This document shows positions 24,300 through 35,571 of a stretch of DNA of 64,000 nt, in pieces. A model generated the notes under the pieces. It was not told the DNA's origin. It saw nothing but the letters and a program-made list of their open reading frames with translations, and did no database searches. The DNA is from Bactericera cockerelli. Taxonomy: Eukaryota > Arthropoda > Insecta > Hemiptera > Triozidae. How positions within the stretch are numbered: the first letter of the stretch is position 1; every line of letters starts with the position of its first letter. The translations under genes and the position numbers were made by a program. The stretch lies in contig CM044960.1 of assembly GCA_024516035.1 (NCBI GenBank), positions 16,463,880 to 16,527,879 of the forward strand, in the 5' to 3' direction.

Positions 24300-24815
24300 T
24301 TACTGAGCGGATAATAGTTTATCATTCTATCATGAATTATAAGACAGAAAAGACTGGTATTTTGGGGGAAATTTGCTGTAGCCTCAAGTTCAATTTTAAC
24401 ATCTATTGTTCCCGTTTTTATTGAATCATTCTGTTTTGAGCAGTCAATTGCTATGAGTGGGTATAAGTTTTGAATTCGTTCACCGACAAGTTTGAATTCA
24501 GATTTGTCGAACCGAAATAACTATCTCCAAATTTACTCAACATATCATACAGAATTGAAAACTTCCCTTTATCGAAATTAAGATTCAACTCATCATAAGG
24601 TACTTTTTCCGAATTCAAGAAAACCCTTAAACTCTTGAAGTTGGCCGTGTCAAATCGACTGGCAAAGGCTTTGTAATTATCAGCTCTATTAGTACTTAAA
24701 GCAAACACCATATACCTAGGTTTTTCCAACATTGGTGAAGATCGGATATCAACATTACATGTAAAGATGAGAACACTGGTCTCTCTTTCAGTGCTGATGA
24801 GTTTATCATCATTTG
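24300..24815 (-). pseudogene. Capsid-like protein fragment, left arm
   Basis: On the minus strand an open frame (24451-24732) carries P-R-Y-M-V-F-A-L, F-L-N-S-E, P-Y-D-E-L-N-L-N-F and Y-D-M-x-S-K-F. Similar sequence continues upstream in a neighbouring frame. Downstream, beyond a frameshift near 24450, it resumes with D-C-S-K-Q-N and C-L-I-I-H-D-R motifs. I recognise this motif order from a protein frequent in insect Polinton-like elements, where I believe it is a jelly-roll capsid protein or a close relative. That assignment is from memory. It is broken and truncated, and lies just after ORF298 on the same strand. Confidence 0.55.
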
Positions 24816-24846
24816 GAAGTTTTTAGTGAACATTGAACCATAATAT

Positions 24847-25743
24847 CTACCCCACAAATATATCCAACATATGAGTCTGTTGGAGTTTTTTGGGGCGAAT
24901 GGTTTTGTCTACTGTTTTAACGGTTGTTTTCATAAGTCTTTTACGAGGTTTGCTTTCAAAAGGACGAGGAGCATCCCATGATCGACGGAACTGCTGCTCT
25001 TTCTTGAAGGATGTGGGAAGAACGAGTCGGTTTTGAAGATGTTTGTTGAAAGGCATCTGTTCACACTTAATTGCTGGAGATTCTGTTTGTTCGTCCTCTG
25101 ATGGGTAGTCGGAATCTTCTTGAGAGTCAGTGTTACACTGATTCCTTCCTCGGAGTTTACTGAGAATTTCCGATAGGACACCTTCCATTCGCTGAGTCCG
25201 AGTTTCATGTGCCCGATTACGAGTATCAATTTCCTCAAAGCGTCTATCTAATTCAGTAATCGAACAATCAGTTGATGAGTGCCTGGTGCAGGGCACCAGT
25301 TCAGTTGCAGATAAAGCGCGGTCAGCAGCTTCTCTTGTCAAGAGGGAGGGCTTTAGCTTCATTACGACCTGCATCATCGTCTCATGATTCAAAGAAGATC
25401 CACGGATCTGTTTGGATAGAGAAGATGGGCTAAACACTAAACCTCTACAGAAGGCCCAAGATAACATCTTAATCTTCATATCTCTGAAAGGATGTTCCTT
25501 CAGACTATTGGTGGATGGGTTAAAGGCTCTTGCGATTCCTTCTGTAGGAAGAGCGAAGCGAAGTTTATTGAGGATGACCGGATCAACTTGAAACTCAAGA
25601 TCGATGGTATTGATTAGCATCCAATCTCTCCAACCAACGGGTAAGAAGTTTTGAGCCAAGTCCTTGATACGTGATAGAACATCATTGTCCGACGGGAGAT
25701 CGTAAAGGGCTCCCATAGTGGTAAAAGATGTTGGAGTCGTCAT
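24847..25743 (-). CDS. Intact 298-aa ORF of unknown function, left arm
   Basis: Uninterrupted 298-codon frame, identical in translation to the mirror copy at 27660-28556. The ATG follows directly after a tctgtttcag splice acceptor, and a candidate donor (ctgag|gtaatt) lies 252 bp upstream in the 5' leader. Residues 1-150 look globular. About 155-200 is charged and heptad-like, possibly a short coiled coil. The tail from about 205 has an acidic Ser/Glu stretch and then a Lys/Arg-rich segment that could bind nucleic acid or act as a nuclear signal. I do not recognise the family. All flanking Polinton genes are broken, so an intact ORF here is notable. Confidence 0.65.
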   Translation of the reverse strand: MTTPTSFTTMGALYDLPSDNDVLSRIKDLAQNFLPVGWRDWMLINTIDLEFQVDPVILNKLRFALPTEGIARAFNPSTNSLKEHPFRDMKIKMLSWAFCRGLVFSPSSLSKQIRGSSLNHETMMQVVMKLKPSLLTREAADRALSATELVPCTRHSSTDCSITELDRRFEEIDTRNRAHETRTQRMEGVLSEILSKLRGRNQCNTDSQEDSDYPSEDEQTESPAIKCEQMPFNKHLQNRLVLPTSFKKEQQFRRSWDAPRPFESKPRKRLMKTTVKTVDKTIRPKKLQQTHMLDIFVG

Positions 25744-26340
25744 CTGAAACAGACATAGGGGAATGTGTCTTGAAGACCAGGGATTTTGGGAATTAAACTA
25801 TACTGAGAAGGTTTAGTAAGGTAACAGAAGGCTCAACTTATACTGAGAAGGCTTAACCTATACTGAAAAAGGCACAGTAAGGTAGCAACAGAAGGCTTAA
25901 ACTATACTGAGAAGGCTCAGTAAGGGAACAGGAGGCTCAATCTATACTGAGAAAGCTCAGTAAGGGAACAGAAGGTTCAACAAAATAATAATTACCTCAG
26001 AGCTGAAATCAAGATGAAACCTCAACAGATGATAGAAGGAACTGAGAACTGCTCGAACGAAGGCTCCGACGAACTGCCACCGCTCGAATGAAGAATCTGT
26101 TACCTATACTTTACTATAAAACGTAATAATAAAAATGATCAATAGCACAACCGATCTGGTCAAAAAACATAAGAGTATTGATTAAATTTGAGTGTCATTT
26201 ATAACCTACGGAAACGGTATATGTGTTATAACCACACGGAGTTTGTGCATTGCGGTACGTGATATCCAAACCTTGTATTCATTTACTCTGGGGAACTGAC
26301 CTTGGCAGCTAGTATCAATTTGGCCGGGTTTGAAACACAA
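25744..26340 (-). promoter_or_regulatory. Leader and promoter region of ORF298, left arm
   Basis: Holds a candidate 5' leader intron (25744-25995) made of degenerate repeats of an 'actgagaaggctcagtaagg' type unit. Further up is a GC-richer stretch near 26040-26100 that could be the leader exon, and a TATA-like sequence near 26110-26120. The mirror is at 27062-27659. The two copies point away from the palindrome centre. Confidence 0.45.
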
Positions 26341-26580
26341 TAAATGTACTAGTAGTCAAGTGGTCAGTGCGATAGTCTGGTAATATAAGCAGTTTAGAAC
26401 TTCGTTGGTTCGAATCCTGCCTAGTGCAAGAATTTTTCCTCATTACTTTGTCTTTGTGACCGCATGCTAATAAGACTCTGTGAGTGTAGTGGTAGAAAAT
26501 GCTTTAAGCATTAACCTCACCTTGTGGTTGCCTTCCAACAAAGAGTGTTATTATTATAAGTCTTACATGTTTTATTACGT
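26341..26580 (+). mobile_element. tRNA-derived SINE, left arm
   Basis: Begins with a tRNA-like head: box A-like agtcaagtggtcagtgc, then ggttcgaatcc as box B about 60 bp later. A body with an 'aagcattaacctcacc' stretch follows, ending in (tta)n. The mirror copy in the right arm is 26823-27062 (minus). Confidence 0.65.
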
Positions 26581-26648
26581 CTAGCATCACCCTGTATATG
26601 TTTACTAGTCAGAAGAGAATCGTTCATATGGCGTGATCTCGTTGATAT

Positions 26649-26754
26649 GGCGTGATCACGCCATTTTTAGGTTAGGTTAGGTTAGGTTTAAGCACAAGCG
26701 GAGCTTGATCTCAAACCTAACCTAACCTAACCTAAAAAATGGCGTGATCACGCC
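26649..26754. repeat. Palindrome centre: 14-bp palindromes and (TTAGG)4 / (CCTAA)4
   Basis: Order: GGCGTGATCACGCC (26649-26662, itself a perfect palindrome), (TTAGG)4 at 26667-26686, spacer 26690-26712, (CCTAA)4 at 26716-26735, GGCGTGATCACGCC (26741-26754). TTAGG is the canonical insect telomere repeat. The spacer is the only non-mirrored sequence in the element. Confidence 0.9.
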
Positions 26755-26822
26755 ATATCAACGAGATCACGCCATATGAACGATTCTCTTCTGACTAGTA
26801 AACATATACAGGGTGATGCTAG

Positions 26823-27062
26823 ACGTAATAAAACATGTAAGACTTATAATAATAACACTCTTTGTTGGAAGGCAACCACAAGGTGAGGTTAATGCTTAAA
26901 GCATTTTCTACCACTACACTCACAGAGTCTTATTAGCATGCGGTCACAAAGACAAAGTAATGAGGAAAAATTCTTGCACTAGGCAGGATTCGAACCAACG
27001 AAGTTCTAAACTGCTTATATTACCAGACTATCGCACTGACCACTTGACTACTAGTACATTTA
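26823..27062 (-). mobile_element. tRNA-derived SINE, right arm (mirror)
   Basis: Mirror image of the SINE at 26341-26580, with the same head and box A/box B motifs. It was duplicated with the arm, not inserted independently. Confidence 0.65.
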
Positions 27063-27659
27063 TTGTGTTTCAAACCCGGCCAAATTGATACTAGCTGCCA
27101 AGGTCAGTTCCCCAGAGTAAATGAATACAAGGTTTGGATATCACGTACCGCAATGCACAAACTCCGTGTGGTTATAACACATATACCGTTTCCGTAGGTT
27201 ATAAATGACACTCAAATTTAATCAATACTCTTATGTTTTTTGACCAGATCGGTTGTGCTATTGATCATTTTTATTATTACGTTTTATAGTAAAGTATAGG
27301 TAACAGATTCTTCATTCGAGCGGTGGCAGTTCGTCGGAGCCTTCGTTCGAGCAGTTCTCAGTTCCTTCTATCATCTGTTGAGGTTTCATCTTGATTTCAG
27401 CTCTGAGGTAATTATTATTTTGTTGAACCTTCTGTTCCCTTACTGAGCTTTCTCAGTATAGATTGAGCCTCCTGTTCCCTTACTGAGCCTTCTCAGTATA
27501 GTTTAAGCCTTCTGTTGCTACCTTACTGTGCCTTTTTCAGTATAGGTTAAGCCTTCTCAGTATAAGTTGAGCCTTCTGTTACCTTACTAAACCTTCTCAG
27601 TATAGTTTAATTCCCAAAATCCCTGGTCTTCAAGACACATTCCCCTATGTCTGTTTCAG
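27062..27659 (+). promoter_or_regulatory. Leader and promoter region of ORF298, right arm
   Basis: Mirror of 25744-26340. A TATA-like sequence is near 27284-27298, a GC-richer possible leader exon ends at 27407 (ctgag|gtaatt), and a candidate intron 27408-27659 is full of 'ccttactgagccttctcagtatag' type repeats. Confidence 0.45.
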
Positions 27660-28556
27660 ATGACGACTCCAACATCTTTTACCACTATGGGAGCCCTTTA
27701 CGATCTCCCGTCGGACAATGATGTTCTATCACGTATCAAGGACTTGGCTCAAAACTTCTTACCCGTTGGTTGGAGAGATTGGATGCTAATCAATACCATC
27801 GATCTTGAGTTTCAAGTTGATCCGGTCATCCTCAATAAACTTCGCTTCGCTCTTCCTACAGAAGGAATCGCAAGAGCCTTTAACCCATCCACCAATAGTC
27901 TGAAGGAACATCCTTTCAGAGATATGAAGATTAAGATGTTATCTTGGGCCTTCTGTAGAGGTTTAGTGTTTAGCCCATCTTCTCTATCCAAACAGATCCG
28001 TGGATCTTCTTTGAATCATGAGACGATGATGCAGGTCGTAATGAAGCTAAAGCCCTCCCTCTTGACAAGAGAAGCTGCTGACCGCGCTTTATCTGCAACT
28101 GAACTGGTGCCCTGCACCAGGCACTCATCAACTGATTGTTCGATTACTGAATTAGATAGACGCTTTGAGGAAATTGATACTCGTAATCGGGCACATGAAA
28201 CTCGGACTCAGCGAATGGAAGGTGTCCTATCGGAAATTCTCAGTAAACTCCGAGGAAGGAATCAGTGTAACACTGACTCTCAAGAAGATTCCGACTACCC
28301 ATCAGAGGACGAACAAACAGAATCTCCAGCAATTAAGTGTGAACAGATGCCTTTCAACAAACATCTTCAAAACCGACTCGTTCTTCCCACATCCTTCAAG
28401 AAAGAGCAGCAGTTCCGTCGATCATGGGATGCTCCTCGTCCTTTTGAAAGCAAACCTCGTAAAAGACTTATGAAAACAACCGTTAAAACAGTAGACAAAA
28501 CCATTCGCCCCAAAAAACTCCAACAGACTCATATGTTGGATATATTTGTGGGGTAG
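27660..28556 (+). CDS. Intact 298-aa ORF of unknown function, right arm
   Basis: Mirror copy of the left-arm ORF, with the same translation. Together the two form a divergent pair transcribed outward from the palindrome centre. Identity of both copies could reflect recent origin, gene conversion, or selection; the sequence alone cannot separate these. Confidence 0.65.
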   Translation: MTTPTSFTTMGALYDLPSDNDVLSRIKDLAQNFLPVGWRDWMLINTIDLEFQVDPVILNKLRFALPTEGIARAFNPSTNSLKEHPFRDMKIKMLSWAFCRGLVFSPSSLSKQIRGSSLNHETMMQVVMKLKPSLLTREAADRALSATELVPCTRHSSTDCSITELDRRFEEIDTRNRAHETRTQRMEGVLSEILSKLRGRNQCNTDSQEDSDYPSEDEQTESPAIKCEQMPFNKHLQNRLVLPTSFKKEQQFRRSWDAPRPFESKPRKRLMKTTVKTVDKTIRPKKLQQTHMLDIFVG

Positions 28557-28587
28557 ATATTATGGTTCAATGTTCACTAAAAACTTC

Positions 28588-29103
28588 CAAATGATGATAA
28601 ACTCATCAGCACTGAAAGAGAGACCAGTGTTCTCATCTTTACATGTAATGTTGATATCCGATCTTCACCAATGTTGGAAAAACCTAGGTATATGGTGTTT
28701 GCTTTAAGTACTAATAGAGCTGATAATTACAAAGCCTTTGCCAGTCGATTTGACACGGCCAACTTCAAGAGTTTAAGGGTTTTCTTGAATTCGGAAAAAG
28801 TACCTTATGATGAGTTGAATCTTAATTTCGATAAAGGGAAGTTTTCAATTCTGTATGATATGTTGAGTAAATTTGGAGATAGTTATTTCGGTTCGACAAA
28901 TCTGAATTCAAACTTGTCGGTGAACGAATTCAAAACTTATACCCACTCATAGCAATTGACTGCTCAAAACAGAATGATTCAATAAAAACGGGAACAATAG
29001 ATGTTAAAATTGAACTTGAGGCTACAGCAAATTTCCCCCAAAATACCAGTCTTTTCTGTCTTATAATTCATGATAGAATGATAAACTATTATCCGCTCAG
29101 TAA
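28588..29103 (+). pseudogene. Capsid-like protein fragment, right arm
   Basis: Mirror of 24300-24815, with the same frameshift (near 28950) and truncation. Confidence 0.55.
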
Positions 29104-29447
29104 TGAGATGAAAATTATTTTATAAGCTGGAAAGAGAGAGAGATATAGGTATATATAAAATAATACACATTCAATAAAGCGATTTCAAAATAAAGTTATA
29201 GAATAATATATTTTAATATAGAATAATAATATAATTCAATAAATGTATTATGATGATGATAATTATTATTATAAATGTAAGAAAATAGTGTTTTTATTGT
29301 TTTATAATAGATAAATTTTCTCAAGCGTTTCTCAGCAGCCAAATAGTAAAAAGTAGGTAGTTTCTCAAACTAAATAGTGAGTTATCCTAGGATTAATAAT
29401 AAGCGTGAATGATTCCCATAGTGAGGTAGATTCAAAGTATAGTATGA

Positions 29448-30150
29448 AAAATTTAATGATTGGAAGAAAAGGTAAATCTCTATGTAAATCATGTAAAGAT
29501 TGTGAATAAATAATAGTTACCTCGAAGAAAAAACCCTTTCCATCAAAATTTTCATCTATGTTGAGAACATTGTTATCAGAAACAATGAAATAATCATTTT
29601 CCTCTTCATCCAACCATTTGAAATCGGAAACAGGTAAGGGTTGAGTCATTGCCCATGAATAAAGACCATTTACGTCTAAATAGGAAATATATGAACTAGG
29701 ATGTTCTGGTTTGAAACGATCTCCCATGTACTTATTATTAGCTTCGCAATAACGCAAACAACATTGAGATACACCCCCTTTTAGACTTTGAGAAAAAAAA
29801 AGTAACATATCATAATCTTGTGAAAGCTGAAGTTTTACCCCGCTAAAGCGTAACATTGCATCGAAAGAGAGACTTGGAATACTAAAATACCAACCAACTT
29901 CAAGATTATGGATGGAATAGCATATCTCGCGGAAATTTTCAAATACATCACTGAGAAAAATTACATCAGTCTTCAGATAAAAGTTGCTATAGTCTTTTAA
30001 TGATTTGATTCCGAAATCGATCCATACTGACTATGCAAATTCATAATCTGCATCACTGATACCCTGATTATGGAGAATACTGAAGAAAGTATCTTTCGGT
30101 GGAAGAGATGTTTCTTCGAGTTTCTCATATGTGCTCAAGTAATCGTAATA
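29448..30150 (-). pseudogene. DNA polymerase B fragment 2, right arm
   Basis: Mirror of 23253-23955, including the same in-frame stop (30031-30033). The shared damage shows the gene was already broken before the arms were duplicated, or that conversion keeps the arms equal. Confidence 0.85.
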
Positions 30151-30762
30151 CCTAGTAAGTATTTGTTGAAAATTGAGAACTGTTTAAAAGTAGGTTTAAA
30201 ATGTACGAGTATGGTTTTGCTTTGGATTCATTAGTTACCAATGTAAAATTCTTGTGGCGTCTAACATTCATGAGACATCGAACAAAACATGAATTTGATA
30301 CCAGCTTAAATAGGTTTTGCTCGAATTTAGATGAAGCTTGATCTCTTTTTTGATGTTAAAATCTATGTAGGGTTTCATCCATGTAGGGGTGAATCACTAA
30401 ATAGGTATCTATACTGTCTAAATACTCAGAGCTACCAAAGTCCATTCAAATCTTAGGACGTAAATAGTAAAATCACATTTTGTGAGTGTACCTACCACTG
30501 AGATCATATAACATAGAGGGAATCTATCTCGAACTGAACAAATTTATGCGTCCAACTTTGAACAGCTGATGGTCCCTCTTTCAACAAATCCCGGCCTCTG
30601 ATGGGTTCAATTTATTTGAATTTTTTGTTTACCTCATGCAGTGATGGATATCTAAACATCCTTAATTACCACTTCAGATACCAAGTCTTATTATACTACA
30701 TAATAAGTAGAAAATAAGCATAATAAGTAGAAACCTACCTTCATTGTGTTGTTATGTGGGTA

Positions 30763-31205
30763 AATACCTCATATACCACTCTAAATACCTCATAACTCCA
30801 GTTGGCTTCGTAACCTTTTTGAAACAAATGTTTCACTTTGGAAATACGTACAAGATCATCTAGTTTAAATTTACTAGTCTTACTATTGACTATAACTTGT
30901 TTGGGTTTATTCAAACGTAAAGCTTTGAGACTCTGATTTTTCACGTTCACATCTTGAGGGGCCATTCCAATAGAACGATGCTTGGTGGCATTGTAGGTAG
31001 ACACAAGAGTTGGCAAAATGTCCAACCATCTGTACGAGCCAAGGTAATTGAATTCAATCCACATTTTGCTCTTCAACGTTCGATTAAAACGCTCTACAAT
31101 GGCAGCTTTCGTGGGGGAAAATGTAGCGTAGTGATTAATGTTGTATTTTTGCATTAGTTTATGCGTCCAACTTTGAACAGCTGATGGTCCCTCTTTCAAC
31201 AAATC
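30763..31205 (-). pseudogene. Polinton-type integrase C-terminal half, right arm
   Basis: Mirror of 22198-22640, framed by the same 219-bp direct duplication. Confidence 0.8.
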
Positions 31206-31877
31206 CCGGCCTCTGATGGGTTCAATTTATTTGAATTTTTTGTTTACCTCATGCAGTGATGGATATCTAAACATCCTTAATTACCACTTCAGATACCAAG
31301 TCTTATTATACTACATAATAAGTAGAAAATAAGCATAATAAGTAGAAACCTACCTTCATTGTGTTGTTATGTGGGTACCTACTGAAACCAGATCAAACGT
31401 GTCGTAACGCGTCTGCAATACTCTCATCTACACTCCATGTATCAGCAGGGTAGGATAGGCAGGGAGAGGGGTAGGTACCTGCTTGTATTGTATTTCTGTC
31501 TCTGTTCTCTTTCCTCTCTTTTAGTTCTCGCTTGTTTTTTACTTGCAGTGAATTTATTGTGTTTGTAAAAGATCAACTTTTCTACTGAATTTTACTCGAG
31601 AAATGTGTATGCATAACGGAAACTCTAGTTAAAGGAGTAAATAATTTTGTATTAAAATTAAAATTAGCATTTTTTGACTTAGGTAGATACTAACTTTACA
31701 ATGCCAGTTGTCAAAAATAAGTTTAAGTCCTGGCTCAGTAAGTTTATGGGTTTCTATTTTTGCATATATTGGGCTTTTTGTTCAAAATTTTGCATATATT
31801 GGGCTTTTCGCTTGCATATGCAATTGCATATTTTATTCCTTTTTGGCTGTATAAAATCCGGGCTTTAGTGATGAAGC

Positions 31878-32127
31878 ATTGTGCTTCTAAAATTTTCAAA
31901 TACATCTGCTAGTAGAAGAACATCACACTTGTTGTATAAAATCTTGGTATTCTCCTAATGTTTGACAGTGGAAAGTATTCCACACATTTTTTCACATGAT
32001 CGTAGTCATCTTGATTTATTTGACTATCATCAAAGTTCTTGAGATTCTGTAATATCACAGACATTCGTAATTCTGGTTGATACGCAGCATTACATTGACG
32101 ATGAGCTGCTCCTCTCAAGCGACCTGG
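31878..32127 (-). pseudogene. DNA polymerase B fragment 1, right arm
   Basis: Mirror of 21276-21525, with the same deletions and frameshift. Confidence 0.75.
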
Positions 32128-32134
32128 TGTATTA

Positions 32135-32473
32135 CTAGTTTAATTTCATTGAACAAGTACGTTGATGTCTCTTAACATTAAATTTCTTTTTAGACTTATA
32201 ACTATTACACTTTTTACAAATAAATTCAGTTGAATCCATGCGATTATCTATATGATTTTTTCGCATGTGAGACTTCATCTGTATCTTTTTAGACGTCTTG
32301 TATGTACAATGGTTGCAATAGAGCTTATCTATACATGTTTTATGATGACGGTCTAAATTTGATCCTTTTGCTGTGGAATATCTCTCACATAGGTAGCATT
32401 TCATTTTATTATCTGAAACATAACAAAAATTTATAAAATTACCAAATATACACTTATTCTTGAACAAATACAA
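32135..32473 (-). pseudogene. C2H2-like zinc-finger ORF, right arm
   Basis: Mirror of 20930-21268, with the same frame and three Cys/His motifs. Confidence 0.55.
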
Positions 32474-33232
32474 ATTCTTGATTCTTGAAGTGAGTTCATA
32501 GAGTTAAAATCTCTATGTATGGATATTTTCATACACTACATCCAAAGACAAGAATAGACTTTCAGTACACCTGCATAGAGTTCACGTATGAACTTGTTAA
32601 GTGGACTCTGTCAGAATGTTTATATATGTGTGAATCTGAGTTATGTATTATTATTATATTACTTAATGTGAATTGGTATTTCCTTGATCTGCTTCTTTTG
32701 GCGCAACTTTTCAAATATTTGACATAAATCTAGGAAGAGATTTGAATATTTCCCTTTAAAGTCTACTTGTTTGTTTATTTTCTGTACTCTATACTATTTT
32801 GAGGGTACAAATTTTCATAATCGGTTTCTTTGGCGCAACTTTTCAAATATTTGACACAATTTTTGAGATTTTTTTTATTATTTACTTGTTTGTTTACCTC
32901 TCTAGATATCTCTTTGGCAAATAAAGTCTGAGTAAATAGCTCTTTGGTCTATAGGCGTCAAATTTCAAATATTAATGTCTTCAAGAGCTCATTTTCTGAT
33001 TTATTTGTTACTATTTTCGTGAAAATTCATTATTTATTATTTTAAGCACTTACCTTTCATTTTTTTCGCGAACTTCTTTCATCTAAGGGAGGAGGAGCGA
33101 ACACTTGACTATCGATGGTAAAGTATATCCAGTCACTCATGGACTTATGGAACTTTTGTTTCTCAAACAATTAAATCAGGAAAATATTAGCACATTGGAT
33201 GAACGTAACTATAAAAACATTATAGAGAATAC

Positions 33233-35093
33233 ACAGCTGGGTCAAACATCATATGACCTAAGCCTGTCTACCTGAGGAGATAAGAAGAATTTAGTTGCAA
33301 TGTTAGAACTGATAAAGACCTTTAGTTAGCTTTTCTAGCTATGAATAAATTAGCATTTGACGAAATAATATTATGCCGACAGTTCACAGGTCTATGGTTC
33401 GAATCCCAAAAATGTCGGGGGTTTTTTGTTGTTGTACAAATAATATCGCTTCAACTTGGACACACACTTGGTCTTTGTAATTTAATGTCAATCGCTAAAG
33501 CTGCAAATCCACAGGTCTATGGTTCGAATCCAAAATATAACAATGAAATATCAGTTCTCAGAGTCTACAGGTCAACACTTCGATTCCCACTATAAAAAGA
33601 ATAAATAAGGTCTACAACCATCCTGTATATTTAGACTAAATCCACCCAGTATGAAATGGCTGGGGTCAAACATCATATGACCTAAGCCTGTCTACCTGAG
33701 GAGATAAGAAGAATTGAGTTGCAAAGTTAGAACTGATAAAGACCTTTAGTTAGCTTTTCTAGCTATGAATAAATTAGCATTTGACGAAATAATATTATGC
33801 CGACAGTTCACAGGTCTATGGTTCGAATCCCAAAAGTGTTGGGGGTTTTTTTTGTTGTTGTACAAATAATATCGCTTCAACTTGGACACACAATTGGTCT
33901 TTGTAATTTAATGTCAATCGCTAAGGCTGCAAATCCACAGGTCTATGGTTCGAATCCCAAATATAACAATGAAATATCAGTTCTCAGAGTCTACAGGTCA
34001 ACACTTCGCAAATCCACAGGTCTATGGTTCGAATCCCAAATATAACAATGAAATATCAGTTCTCAGAGTCTACAGGTCAACACTTCGATTCCCACTATAA
34101 AAAGAATAAATAAGGTCTACAACCATCCTGTATATTTTGACTAAATCCACCCAGTATGAAATGGCTGGGGTCAAACATCATATGACCTAAGCCTGTCTAC
34201 CTGAGGAGATAAGAAGAATTTAGTTGCAATGTTAGAACTGATAAAGACCTTTAGTTAGCTTTTCTAGCTATGAATAAATTAGCATTTGACGAAATAATAT
34301 TATGCCGACAGTTCACAGGTCTATGGTTCGAATCCCAAAAATGTCGGGGTTTTTTTTTGTTGTTGTACAAATAATATCGCTTCAACTTGGACACACACTT
34401 GGTCTTTGTAATTTAATGTCAATCGCTAAGGCTGCAAATCCACAGGTCTATGGTTCGAATCCCAAAAATGTCGGGGTTTTTTGTTGTTGTACAAATAATA
34501 TCGCTTCAACTTGGACACACACTTGGTCTTTGTAATTTAATGTCAATCGCTAAGGCTGCAAATCCACAGGTCTATGGTTCGAATCCCAAATATAACAATG
34601 AAATGTCAGTTCTCAGAGTCTACAGGTCAATACTTCGATTCCCACTATAAAAAGAATAAATAAGGTCTACAACCATCCTGTATATTTTGACTAAATCCAC
34701 CCAGTATGAAATGGCTGGGGTCAAACATCATATGACCTAAGCCTGTCTACCTGAGGAGATAAGAAGAATTTAGTTGCAATGTTAGAACTGATAAAGGCCT
34801 TTAGTTAGCTTTTCTAGCTATGAATAAATTAGCATTTGACGAAATAATATTATGCCGACAGTTCACAGGTCTATGGTTCGAATCCCAAAAATGTCGGAGG
34901 TTTTTTTTGTTGTTGTACAAATAATATCGCTTCAACTTGGACACTGAATTGAACACACACTTGGTCTTTGTAATTTAATGTCAATCGCTAAAGCTGCAAA
35001 TCCACAGGTCTATGGTTCGAATCCCAAATAAACAATGAAATATCAGTTCTCAGAGTCTACAGGTCAACACTTCGATTCCCACTATTGCGTAAA
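33233..35093. repeat. Subterminal tandem repeats with tRNA-like box B motifs, right arm
   Basis: Mirror of the left-arm array, with ten 'ggtctatggttcgaatcc' cores. Single-base differences from the left arm are mostly in homopolymers, plus one base missing near 35030. Confidence 0.85.
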
Positions 35094-35278
35094 TTCACCA
35101 AAACACATAAACTGCCCTAGGGGGGGCTGAAATTAAGCTAGGGGGCTGAAAGTGGTACCAAAAGATGTCGGTCGTCAAGGCGGTTCCAAAAATATATATT
35201 TCAGCAAACCAACTTCAGCCGTTTGGATTTTACAGCCATTAGTTGTTATTGCATGAGACCCATGTTTTATACTCTACT

Positions 35279-35284
35279 GAGATG
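35279..35284. repeat. Right 6-bp target-site duplication (GAGATG)
   Basis: Directly follows the last base of the palindrome and matches 18118-18123. The flanks beyond it are unrelated on the two sides, so the inverted repeat stops exactly at the duplications. Confidence 0.85.
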
Positions 35285-35571
35285 CTAAAGTCAACAAAAC
35301 TATAGTTATACCTATAAAACAAAATATGTATTAGGTATTATGTTTTCATACTAAACATATTTTTCGGATAAAATAACTTGTTGCAAACGAAAGTTTGCCA
35401 AAAAGTTTGGAACTTTTTTGGTTTACCGAACGGTTTTCGAGATATTTGAGTGGATCCTCTATTTATAGCCGCCTTTTAAGTATAGATAAATATTAAAAAA
35501 TGGCAAGTGGTCGAACTTTTGGTCAGCGCATGTATAAATATGTATAGTTGTATAGTATAGTGAATTATTTG

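Larger units (their letters stand above)
18124..35278. mobile_element. Giant palindromic Polinton/Maverick-derived element
   Basis: Two arms of about 8,566 bp (18124-26689 and 26713-35278) are mirror images around a 23-bp spacer. Only scattered single-base length differences are seen, nearly all in homopolymers. The element begins AGTAGAG and ends CTCTACT and is flanked by GAGATG duplications. From the outside inward, each arm holds: tRNA-like subterminal repeats, a zinc-finger-like ORF, a damaged polymerase B segment, an integrase fragment, a second polymerase B fragment, a capsid-like fragment, an intact 298-aa ORF, a SINE, and telomere-like repeats. Polintons are virus-like, protein-primed DNA elements. 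Canonical ones have short TIRs; here the TIRs are the whole element. The core genes are broken, so it is not autonomous. Confidence 0.85.

Noticed and set aside
18124..35278. Assembly fold-back artefact
   Set aside because: Considered seriously, because the arms are almost identical. The exact stop at a matching 6-bp duplication with different flanks argues against it. Raw reads are still needed for proof.
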